Origin: DASXUX01 sp036504595 | GTDB lineage: Bacteria > Planctomycetota > SZUA-567 > H5-PLA8 | Assembly (NCBI GenBank): GCA_036504595.1 | Contig: DASXUX010000020.1 | Span: 124,001 to 188,000, forward strand | DNA length: 64,000 nt | Direction of reading: 5' to 3' | Position numbers and translations under genes: made by a program | Part shown: positions 32,971-39,840 of the stretch, in pieces | Layout: each line of letters begins with the position of its first letter | Position numbering within the stretch: position 1 is the first letter of the stretch | The notes under the pieces: model-generated | The model's database searches: none | Seen by the model: the letters and a program-made list of their open reading frames with translations, nothing else | Told to the model about the DNA's origin: nothing

Positions 32971-33060
32971 TGTCGCCCCATCCGGGGCTCTAGCTCCTTT
33001 GGCCGTCAAATTCCACGGCTTACGCCGTGGGCTATTCGTGTGTCGCCCCGTCCGGGGCTA
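32971..33060. repeat. Composite repeat CGCCCC..CCGGGG / CCACGGCTTACGCCGTGG, copy 1
   Basis: Contains TGTCGCCCC and its inverted CCGGGGCT (32971-32989), the perfect palindrome CCACGGCTTACGCCGTGG (33013-33030) and TGTCGCCCC again (33041). The second composite is at 33281-33365. Confidence 0.85.
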
Positions 33061-33250
33061 CGCGTTGCTGGCGCGCCTCAGGCAGACGGCAAGTCTTCAA
33101 CGCGGGACAATTTCCGCAGCAGAAACTGTTGGTGCATTCGCTGTGGACGGCGCGCGTGCCTAGCCATGCGGCGGTCACGCCTGCAACGCCCAATGCGGCG
33201 TAGCGACCGGCGCGGCGGAACAGTTCGCGACGAGAGACTTGTTCTTTCAC
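33032..33250 (-). CDS. Small Tat-exported Cys-rich protein
   Basis: The protein has 72 residues. VSRRELFRRAGRYAALGVAG is a twin-arginine signal peptide. The mature part is about 35 residues and holds five Cys in TNSFCCGNCPALKTCRLPEAR, enough for one metal or Fe-S centre. The last residues fall in a dispersed repeat. It lies in the redox operon between the NHL propeller and the Tat ferredoxin and is probably a small electron carrier or assembly partner. No family is known to me. The gene is short, but the signal and the Cys pattern make it credible. Confidence 0.7.
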   Translation of the reverse strand: MKEQVSRRELFRRAGRYAALGVAGVTAAWLGTRAVHSECTNSFCCGNCPALKTCRLPEARQQRVAPDGATHE

Positions 33251-33280
33251 AGCGGCCCTCTTCTCCGTTCAGGCTTCCTC

Positions 33281-33365
33281 TGTCGCCCCTAACGGGGCTC
33301 ACATCATCCGAGGCCGTTCGTTCCCACGGCTTACGCCGTGGGCTAAAATCTGCCGCCCTTCGGGC
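33281..33365. repeat. Composite repeat, copy 2
   Basis: Contains TGTCGCCCC...GGGGCT (33281-33299), CCACGGCTTACGCCGTGG (33324-33341) and a third module, GCCGCCCTTCGGGCT. It is intergenic. Confidence 0.85.
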
Positions 33366-33471
33366 TCGCCAGTAGACGTTGCGGGCGCTCAGGCAAATCC
33401 GCAACGTATCCAAGCGGCGCATCTTCCGGTTGCGGTCCTGACTCCTATCTCGCGCCCTTAGCGCTTTGTTA

Positions 33472-33498
33472 CCGCTCCCTTACGGTCGCGGTTCTGAT
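33472..33498 (+). repeat. 27-bp dispersed repeat, copy 3
   Basis: An exact copy of the unit that starts CCGCTCCCTTACGG and ends GCGGTTCTGAT, intergenic. Confidence 0.9.
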
Positions 33499-33500
33499 CG

Positions 33501-33523
33501 CACTGCTGGGCAAGCCAGCAGTG
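33501..33523. repeat. Short hairpin CACTGCTGG..CCAGCAGTG
   Basis: A perfect 9-bp inverted pair between two 27-bp repeats. Similar GCCACTGG hairpins lie at 62516-62562. Confidence 0.7.
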
Positions 33524-33537
33524 GCACACATGGGTTG

Positions 33538-33564
33538 CCGCTCCCTTACGGTCGCGGTTCTGAT
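33538..33564 (+). repeat. 27-bp dispersed repeat, copy 4
   Basis: An exact copy of the 27-bp unit, 66 bp after copy 3 and in the same orientation. Confidence 0.9.
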
Positions 33565-33592
33565 TCGCGCCGCCGTGCTAGGTGCTCTGTGG

Positions 33593-34600
33593 CTAACCTC
33601 CATCTTTCTTCGCTTTTCGCGCGAAGACCCTCACCACGCAGTTGCTGTTGTCGAGCAGGTACACGCGGCCTTTGGGATCCAGGGCGATGCTCTGCGCGAA
33701 GGCCATTTCGCCGAACGAATCCGGCGCGGCGACGAGGCATTCGAGCTTGCCGGCGGCGTCGAGCAACTTTACTCGCGCGATGCCTTTTTCGCTCGTCACA
33801 AAGCCGCCGCCGGGGCGAACGCACAGCGCAACGGGGTTGCAGCAGCCACAGAAACCGTCCACGCCCATGGAGGGCTGGCCGACGAAGCGCGCCAGTTCGC
33901 CATCGGGCGTGTAGGCTTCGATGCGGTGGCGGCCGGGATTGTTCACGTAAACGTAGCCGTCGCTTCCGACGGAGACGTCCAGGTACGGGCTGGGCAGGAC
34001 GATGCCGACTTCTTTCTTGGCGTCGTCGCGCTGGCCGATCTTGGCCAAGACCTTGCCGGTCTTGTCGCAACGCAGGACGACGCGGCCGCCGGAGTCGGCG
34101 ACAAAGACGTCTTCGCCGCTGACCGCGATGGCGGTGATCCTGGCCTCTTTGCCGATGCTGGGCCAGTTTGCGGTGCGGGCGCCGGCGGTGTCGTAGACTT
34201 CAACGTGGTCGTTCAAGCCGGCGTAGATCGCGGTGGAATCCACCGCCACGCAGCGCGCGTCGCCGGTGAGCTTGATTTCGGACTTGCGCGAACCGGACGC
34301 GTCGTAGGCTCGCAAGGCGCCGTCGCCAGCCACCCAGATCGTGTCGTCGGAACTCACCGCCAGGCCGCCGGCCTTTTTGAAGCCGGTGGCAATTTTCTGT
34401 TCCTGATCGTACTGAAGCATTGCGGGGTCGATGCGCCGCAGGGATTCCATGTCGTAGTTGTACGGGCGCGACGCGGACGGCGCGCCGGCGGGCTTGGTGC
34501 TTTCGCGCAGGATGATGATGGCCAGCGCGACGCCGCCAAGCACGGAGATGGCTCCGAGCAGCATGCCGATGACGCGCCAGACTTTGGGGATTTCAGACAT
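33593..34600 (-). CDS. Membrane-anchored NHL-repeat propeller protein
   Basis: The ATG at 34600 gives 335 residues; the frame upstream is translated array (TPDSRLPDSRL). One N-terminal helix (IGMLLGAISVLGGVALAIIIL) anchors an extracytoplasmic beta-propeller with NHL-type repeats (GIVLPSPYLDVSVGSDGYVYVNNPGRHRIEAY, FAQSIALDPKGRVYLLDNSN). The quoted pieces sit near residues 190 to 320. A Cys trio, GFCGCCNP, may bind a metal. It follows the PQQ propeller gene and is probably part of the same redox operon. The ligand is unknown. Confidence 0.82.
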   Translation of the reverse strand: MSEIPKVWRVIGMLLGAISVLGGVALAIIILRESTKPAGAPSASRPYNYDMESLRRIDPAMLQYDQEQKIATGFKKAGGLAVSSDDTIWVAGDGALRAYDASGSRKSEIKLTGDARCVAVDSTAIYAGLNDHVEVYDTAGARTANWPSIGKEARITAIAVSGEDVFVADSGGRVVLRCDKTGKVLAKIGQRDDAKKEVGIVLPSPYLDVSVGSDGYVYVNNPGRHRIEAYTPDGELARFVGQPSMGVDGFCGCCNPVALCVRPGGGFVTSEKGIARVKLLDAAGKLECLVAAPDSFGEMAFAQSIALDPKGRVYLLDNSNCVVRVFARKAKKDGG

Positions 34601-34611
34601 CGCTGCTCCGA

Positions 34612-34704
34612 AGAGAAGTCTGGAGTCTGGAAGTCTGGAGTCTGGAGTCAACGGCTTCGCTATCCGCGCGACTCCAGACTCCAGACTCTGAGACTCCAGA
34701 CTCG
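34612..34704. repeat. Inverted pair of tctggagtctgg arrays
   Basis: Units of 8-9 bp (gtctggagt) at 34618-34651 face their complement (actccagactcc, 34670-34700), giving a possible long hairpin in the transcript between two operon genes. Confidence 0.8.
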
Positions 34705-34705
34705 T

Positions 34706-36166
34706 TCACTTCTGTTCCTCCGCCACTGCGCCCACGTCCAAGCATGTCATCTTCGTCAAATCGCGCACGATCAAGCGCGTGCCGGCCAGAGCCATCGGGC
34801 CCCAACTCTCGTTGCCTTTCAGCACGCGCGCATCGCCCAGCGGCTTGAAACTGTCCGCGCTGGCTTCGGCCATGACCAGACGTCCGGTGTTGTCCATCAC
34901 GTAAATGAGCCCGCTGGCGATCATCATGGGGCCGAGGCCGAAGCTGTACTTGGCCTTGTCGGCGACCCAGCAGACTTTGCCGTCGAGGTCGAGGCAGACC
35001 AGTTCGCCTTTTTCGTCCGGCAGAGGGCGCACGCCATAAATGTGGTTCTGGTAGAGCACGGGGGCGTGTTGCGTGACGCCGAAAACGCCGGGCTTCAGGC
35101 GGTAGAGGACTTCGGGCGTGAACTTCGCGCCAGCAGGCTGGACAGCCTGCTCCACAGGTTTCAGGCGCAGCATCATGCTGCCGGAGCCGTAGCCGTCGGC
35201 GAAGAACAGGCGGCCGTCCTCGATCGGGACCGGTGAGGAGATGGTCGCGATCTTGACGGTCCAGAGGTCGGTGTCCCAGAGGATTTCGCCGGTGTCGGCG
35301 GCGATGCCGGCGACGCCGCCGCTGCCGCAATAGACGTACGAGCGCCGGCCGCCAAGCGTCATCGGGACGATGGAAACATGCGTCATCTGCCAGCCGCGCG
35401 GGTTGGGGGTTTTCCAGAGGACTTTGCCGGTGGCGCATTCGAGGGCGACCATCAGCGCCTCGGGGCCGCCGGGCGCGATAATCGCGACTTTCTCTTCGTC
35501 TTTGGCTTGAGGTCTGGCGTCTTCGATCAGCGGATTCTGGCCAGCGTACCACGGCGGGACGGTCGTGCCGAATTCGCGGACCAGATCCTTCCACCAGAGA
35601 AGCGCTCCGGTTTCGGGATTGAGGCACACGACCTGGCACTTCGGGCCGAGTGAAACCAGATACTTCGGCGTGACGGCCGGGACGGTGCGGGACATGCCGT
35701 GCTGGCGTTTAATCACAACGGGATAGGAGTAACGCCAGATGTCTTTTCCGTCAGCCAGCGACATGCAGCGCAGAGCATCGGCTTGCTTTTCGCGGTCGTA
35801 ATCGAGCATGTACACGCGGCCGGCCTGAACGACCGCACCCGCGTAGCCTTCGCCGACATCGATGGTCCAGAGTTGCTTCGGTCCGCCAGCCGGCCAGGAA
35901 CGGGCCAGCGATTCAGGCTGAGTGCTGATGCCGTCTCGGTTTGGACCGCGGAAACAGGGCCAGGTTCCCGGGAGTTGAGCTGGGGCGCCGTCGGCGTTGG
36001 TCAGCGCGCCGTTGAGTTCACCGGGAGCGCGCTTGCCGCTCTCGCCGCCGCCCGGTCCGGCTTCGGGAACGCGCAGGCCGATGGAGACCGACGGTCGCAT
36101 GCTCAGCCACAGGCAAAGCGCTGCAAACCCGAAGACGGCCAGAAGATGTGGAAGCCAGCGCAACAT
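34706..36166 (-). CDS. Exported PQQ-type beta-propeller protein
   Basis: The protein has 486 residues. A hydrophobic N-terminus (MLRWLPHLLAVFGFAALCLWLS) is a signal peptide or anchor. The propeller starts with WPCFRGPNRDGIS and has blades such as PETGALLWWKDLV and ATGKVLWKTPNPRG. An 18-bp palindrome is translated as EQAVQPAG near residue 340. It is the first gene of the redox operon by position, although gaps of about 100 bp leave room for another promoter. PQQ-like secreted propellers are common in Planctomycetota and mostly lack the dehydrogenase active site. Confidence 0.85.
   Translation of the reverse strand: MLRWLPHLLAVFGFAALCLWLSMRPSVSIGLRVPEAGPGGGESGKRAPGELNGALTNADGAPAQLPGTWPCFRGPNRDGISTQPESLARSWPAGGPKQLWTIDVGEGYAGAVVQAGRVYMLDYDREKQADALRCMSLADGKDIWRYSYPVVIKRQHGMSRTVPAVTPKYLVSLGPKCQVVCLNPETGALLWWKDLVREFGTTVPPWYAGQNPLIEDARPQAKDEEKVAIIAPGGPEALMVALECATGKVLWKTPNPRGWQMTHVSIVPMTLGGRRSYVYCGSGGVAGIAADTGEILWDTDLWTVKIATISSPVPIEDGRLFFADGYGSGSMMLRLKPVEQAVQPAGAKFTPEVLYRLKPGVFGVTQHAPVLYQNHIYGVRPLPDEKGELVCLDLDGKVCWVADKAKYSFGLGPMMIASGLIYVMDNTGRLVMAEASADSFKPLGDARVLKGNESWGPMALAGTRLIVRDLTKMTCLDVGAVAEEQK
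35133..35150. repeat. 18-bp palindrome GCAGGCTGGACAGCCTGC, copy 1
   Basis: Perfect 8-bp arms around GA, in frame in the PQQ gene and read as EQAVQPAG. Copy 2 is at 61097-61114 in a regulator gene. Confidence 0.85.
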
Positions 36167-36478
36167 TCAGGACCCAGGGACAGCTCTGTAGAGAGGACTT
36201 AAGGACTATGCTGATTACACCCTCAAAAAGCGTATATTCCAATGAAATTTCCTGCTACTTGGGGGTCAGGGGCCAGGGCCGGTGGCACGTTTGTGTTCGC
36301 GCATCTTTTGGCGCGAACTCAAGCGTGCGAGGAGGCGCTCGGTGCTTCGCGAACTGCACGCATGAGATTGGCGCCAAAAAGACGGCGCCAATCACATGCG
36401 TGCCACCTGTCGTTGCTGCAAAACGCGGGTGCGGATAGCATCCCGGCTTCACATTTCAAAAACGTAAGGGGGGCACTC
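36167..36478. other. Divergent region with AT-rich stretch and a 127-bp hairpin element
   Basis: It separates the redox operon from the symporter gene. The AT-rich sequence around 36210-36260 (with tatatt at about 36232) is where divergent promoters are most likely. The region also carries the GGTGGCACG element at 36281-36407. No conserved operator is evident. Confidence 0.5.
36281..36407 (+). repeat. 127-bp GGTGGCACG hairpin element, intergenic copy
   Basis: Begins ggtggcacgtttgtg and ends catgcgtgccacc, with an inner stem ggcgccaaaaagacggcgcc. It matches the coding copy at 27963-28062 at both ends and in the inner stem. Confidence 0.85.
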
Positions 36479-38155
36479 GTGAGCGTACTTACCATCTTGG
36501 ACTGGCTGGTGATCCTGGCGTACTTTCTGGGAATTGCGGCGGTGGCGTGGTGGTCGTCGCGGCAGCAAGAGACGACCAAAGACTACTTTCTGGCGGGGCG
36601 CAACGTCGGCTGGTTCGCGATCGGCGGGTCGCTCTTCGCCACCAATGTCGGCTCTGAACACATCGTTGGCCTTGCGGGCTCCGGCGCGAGCAAGGGCATG
36701 GCGATGGCGCACTGGGAGCTTCACGCGTGGATCGTGGTGATGCTCGCATGGGTCTTCGTGCCGTTCTATTACCGAGCGGGTGTGTACACGATTCCGGAGT
36801 TTCTGGAACGCCGCTTCGGACCGCGCACGCGGTACGTTTTGTCCGTCGTCTCCTTAGTGGCGTACGTCTTCACCAAGGTTTCGGTCACCGTCTACGCGGG
36901 CGCGGTGGTGTTCACGGCGCTGCTGCCGGACACGTTCGGTTCGCCCGAGAATGCGTTTTGGGTCGGGGCGTTCTCAACGGTGGTGCTCACCGGCATCTAT
37001 ACGGTGTTCGGCGGCATGCGCGCGGTGATTTACACCGACACGGCGCAAGCGGTGGTGCTCATCGTCGGCTCGGCGTTCATCACGTACTTCGGTCTCCGCG
37101 AACTGGGTAGCTGGGGCGCATTCCAGGACATCTGCCGCGGAAAGGCGGCCGATTTCGCGCTCTGGCGGCCGTTGAGCGATCCAGACTTCCCCTGGCTCGG
37201 CATTTTGATGGCGTCGCCGATCGTGGGGATCTGGTACTGGTGCACCGATCAGTACATCGTCCAGCGCACGCTGTCGGCGAAGGACTTGCAGAACGCGCGG
37301 CGCGGAGCGCTGTGGGGCGCTTTGCTGAAGATCACGCCGGTGCTCATCTTCCTGATTCCGGGGCTGATGGGGTACGCTCTGCACGCGAAGGGCGTCATTC
37401 ACATTCCGCTGAAAGAAGGAGCGATCGATGGCGACAAGGTCTTTGCGACGATGGTGACGCAGCTCTTGCCGTCCGGCCTGCGCGGACTGGTCGTGGCGGG
37501 ATTGCTGGCGGCCCTGATGAGCTCGCTCTCCTCGCTCTTCAACTCGACCGCCTCACTCTTCACGGTTGACATCTATGAGAAAATTCGCCCGGGCCAGTCG
37601 CAGGCGCATCTGGTGCGCGTGGGACGGATCGCGACCGCCGCTGTCGTCGGCCTCGGAATCCTCTGGATTCCAGTCATGTCGCGAATCTCCGGCGGCGGCT
37701 TGTACCAATACCTGCAGAGCGTGCAGGGCTATCTGGCTCCGCCGATCACCGCGGTGTTCCTGCTGGGGTTGTTCTGGCAGCGGGTCAACGCCACGGGCGC
37801 GGCGTGCGGCCTGGGCATTGGCTTTCTGCTGGGACTGCTGAAGCTTGGCATTCAGGGTGTTTTCGGCGAAAAGAAGATTTCCTCCCCGGCGTTTCTGGCG
37901 GCGATTGGCGATTTCAATTTCCTGTACTTCACCGGCGTGCTGTTCGTCATCAGCATCTTCGTCGTGGTGATCGGCTCGCTGGCCACGCCGCCGCCGCCGC
38001 CGGAGAAGCTCAATGGGCTCACCTATGCCTCCGTAACCGGGGACGCGCAGCGCGAGATCCGGGCGAGCATGGGGCCGGTGGAATACGGGATGACGGCGCT
38101 GGCTCTGGGACTGGTCGCGGCGATCTACCTGTACTTTAGCTTCTGGCTGGGGTAA
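36479..38155 (+). CDS. SSS-family sodium/solute symporter
   Basis: The GTG at 36479 follows AAGGGGGG and gives 558 residues. The open frame back to 36242 runs through the hairpin element and is unlikely to be translated. At least 13 hydrophobic segments and family motifs such as NVGSEHIVGLAGSGASKGMA and GLVVAGLLAALMSSLSSLFNSTASLFT mark it as a sodium/glucose-type (SGLT) symporter of the inner membrane. The substrate is probably a sugar or another small organic compound. It stands alone, divergent from the redox operon. Confidence 0.9.
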   Translation: MSVLTILDWLVILAYFLGIAAVAWWSSRQQETTKDYFLAGRNVGWFAIGGSLFATNVGSEHIVGLAGSGASKGMAMAHWELHAWIVVMLAWVFVPFYYRAGVYTIPEFLERRFGPRTRYVLSVVSLVAYVFTKVSVTVYAGAVVFTALLPDTFGSPENAFWVGAFSTVVLTGIYTVFGGMRAVIYTDTAQAVVLIVGSAFITYFGLRELGSWGAFQDICRGKAADFALWRPLSDPDFPWLGILMASPIVGIWYWCTDQYIVQRTLSAKDLQNARRGALWGALLKITPVLIFLIPGLMGYALHAKGVIHIPLKEGAIDGDKVFATMVTQLLPSGLRGLVVAGLLAALMSSLSSLFNSTASLFTVDIYEKIRPGQSQAHLVRVGRIATAAVVGLGILWIPVMSRISGGGLYQYLQSVQGYLAPPITAVFLLGLFWQRVNATGAACGLGIGFLLGLLKLGIQGVFGEKKISSPAFLAAIGDFNFLYFTGVLFVISIFVVVIGSLATPPPPPEKLNGLTYASVTGDAQREIRASMGPVEYGMTALALGLVAAIYLYFSFWLG

Positions 38156-38167
38156 CGGAAGGAAGAA

Positions 38168-38291
38168 ATGATGAATGCTGAATGCTGAATGATGAATGCT
38201 GAATGATGAATGCGGAATTAGGGTCTATGGCATTTGCCTCTTGCGCCGTTGCAGCCATATTCATCATTCCGCATTCATCATTCAGCATTCG
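38168..38291. repeat. Inverted pair of atgatgaatgctga arrays
   Basis: Units gatgaatgct and gatgaatgcgg (38168-38217) face catcattccgcattcatcattcagcattc (38262-38291), with a loop of about 45 bp. Confidence 0.85.
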
Positions 38292-38292
38292 G

Positions 38293-38970
38293 ATGCAGAA
38301 GGCGGTGGGAAGCGTGATACGGGTACTTTTTCCTATGTTGTGGCTTCCGCTATTGGCGATGGCGGGGGATGCGGCGGAGCTTTTTCGCTGCGAGTTTTCC
38401 AACGCGAAGGTGGGGACGAGCGCGGCGGAGTTGAAGCTGCGGGTGCTCAGCGATGCGCCGGATCCGTTTCGCGTTGCGGAAGTCGGCGGCGTGAAGGCTT
38501 TGGAGCTGAATCCAAATCCGGCGGACAGCTATGGGCTGTTGTTCGGGCCTAGCGAAAGCGAAAACGTTTCGGTGCAGGTCAAATTTCTGGCGAGCAGTTC
38601 GGGGCGGCGGGAGCCGATGTTCGCGGTGGCGTTGAGCGGCGTCGGGGGGTACATGCTGCGGCTGAATGCTCCACGCAAAGAACTGGAACTGCTGAAGGGC
38701 GACGAGGTGGTGAAGCGCGTGCCCTTCGAATGGAAGAGCGGCACGTGGACGGTGCTGTCGCTGGCGCTGATCAAGGTAAAGGACGGGGCGTGGAAGCTGC
38801 TGGGCAAGGCGTGGGAACAGGGCAAAGAGGAGCCCAAAGAGGCGCTGGTCAGTTTCGATGAAAAGGAGAAGTGCCCAGCGGGAAATGCGGGCGCGTGGGG
38901 GATGCCGTACTCGGGTGAACCGATATACTTTGATGAGTTGGTGGTGAAGTCAGTGCACAGTCACCAGTGA
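38293..38970 (+). CDS. Secreted jelly-roll (DUF1080/LamG-like) protein
   Basis: The ATG at 38293 gives 225 residues. The signal peptide (IRVLFPMLWLPLLAMAGDAA) is followed by one beta-sandwich (LKLRVLSDAPDPFRVAEV, LFGPSESENVSVQVKFLASS, and a C-terminal GAWGMPYSGEPIYFDELVV typical of LamG/DUF1080 domains). No catalytic residue is recognisable. It lies between the symporter and a site-2 protease and could be co-transcribed with the symporter. Confidence 0.72.
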   Translation: MQKAVGSVIRVLFPMLWLPLLAMAGDAAELFRCEFSNAKVGTSAAELKLRVLSDAPDPFRVAEVGGVKALELNPNPADSYGLLFGPSESENVSVQVKFLASSSGRREPMFAVALSGVGGYMLRLNAPRKELELLKGDEVVKRVPFEWKSGTWTVLSLALIKVKDGAWKLLGKAWEQGKEEPKEALVSFDEKEKCPAGNAGAWGMPYSGEPIYFDELVVKSVHSHQ

Positions 38971-39029
38971 TCAGTCACCAGTGAACAGTTGACGTTGTCA
39001 GTTGAGAGGGCTGCCGTAGACTAATCTTC

Positions 39030-39665
39030 ATGAGCGACGAATTTACTTTCAAACTTATTGTGGTGGGGCTGGTGATCTATGCCACGGCATTGCATGAGAT
39101 GGCGCATGCGTTTGTGGCGACTTGGTGCGGCGATCCTACGCCGGGGCGGTATGGGCGGCTGACGTTTAATCCCATTCCGCATCTACAGCCAGTGCTAACG
39201 GCCATCGTTTTGCCGCTGGTCTTCTTTCTGTCGGGCAGCGGGCTGTTCTGTCTGGCTCAAACGCCCGTCGATCCGTCGCGGTTCAGGCACCCGAAGAGGG
39301 ATCAGGCGTTGGTGGCGTTTGCCGGACCGGCGGCGAACTTTCTGTTCATGGGGCTGATGATCGGCATCTTGTGGATTCCCGGAGTGTGGCGAGACGATGA
39401 TGTGACGTGGAACATGCGGGTGCTCACCGAGGGCGCGCGCTGGTGCATGATCCTGGGCGTGTTCAACCTGCTGCCGATCCCGCCACTGGACGGCTACTGG
39501 ATTGTGCGAGGAGTTCTGCCACTGCAACTGCGCATACAGGCCGACGCGCTGGCCCGTTCGCAGATGAGTATGGTGCTGGTGTTGTTCGTCGGCAGCGTGA
39601 TTATGAGGTCGCTGAGCCTGCCCATCCACCGAATCTTCTTTCATCTGCTGCCGCTGCAGTTCTAA
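39030..39665 (+). CDS. Site-2 protease-type membrane metalloprotease (M50)
   Basis: The protein has 211 residues with about six hydrophobic segments. The zinc motif HEMAH is at residues 22-26 in the first helix, and NLLPIPPLDGYWI carries the second conserved Asp-Gly region of M50 proteases. The short, PDZ-less form resembles Rip2-like site-2 proteases, which cut membrane proteins within the bilayer. The substrate is unknown. The ORF starts at ATG 39030 about 60 bp after the jelly-roll gene; the gap is filled by a gatcagtcaccagt array. Confidence 0.87.
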   Translation: MSDEFTFKLIVVGLVIYATALHEMAHAFVATWCGDPTPGRYGRLTFNPIPHLQPVLTAIVLPLVFFLSGSGLFCLAQTPVDPSRFRHPKRDQALVAFAGPAANFLFMGLMIGILWIPGVWRDDDVTWNMRVLTEGARWCMILGVFNLLPIPPLDGYWIVRGVLPLQLRIQADALARSQMSMVLVLFVGSVIMRSLSLPIHRIFFHLLPLQF

Positions 39666-39729
39666 GTTGATATTCGAACAACTCCTTTTTCATATCGCTT
39701 GTTAAATTTACCAAGTGCGCACAACAGGA

Positions 39730-39757
39730 TTGTCTACCTTAGTTGGCGTGCTATAAA
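39730..39757 (+). promoter_or_regulatory. Candidate sigma-70-like promoter for aconitase
   Basis: TTGTCT at 39730-39735 and TATAAA at 39752-39757 are separated by 16 bp, 84 bp before the aconitase ATG. The assignment is by eye only. Confidence 0.4.
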
Positions 39758-39840
39758 GGAAGGGTCACGCGTTGAGCTCATGGCGCAAGAGCCCGCACAC
39801 AAAAAAACCTGGCTGGCCCTCACAACGGGAGAAAACCGAG

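Larger units (their letters stand above)
33366..33592. other. Repeat-filled gap, 227 bp
   Basis: It lies between the small Tat gene and the NHL gene. It contains two 27-bp repeats (33472-33498, 33538-33564) flanking a hairpin, CACTGCTGG...CCAGCAGTG, at 33501-33523. No gene was seen. Confidence 0.7.

Noticed and set aside
36242..36478. N-terminal extension of the symporter back to 36242
   Set aside because: It would translate the hairpin element. The GTG at 36479 has a strong ribosome binding site and directly precedes the first membrane helix.
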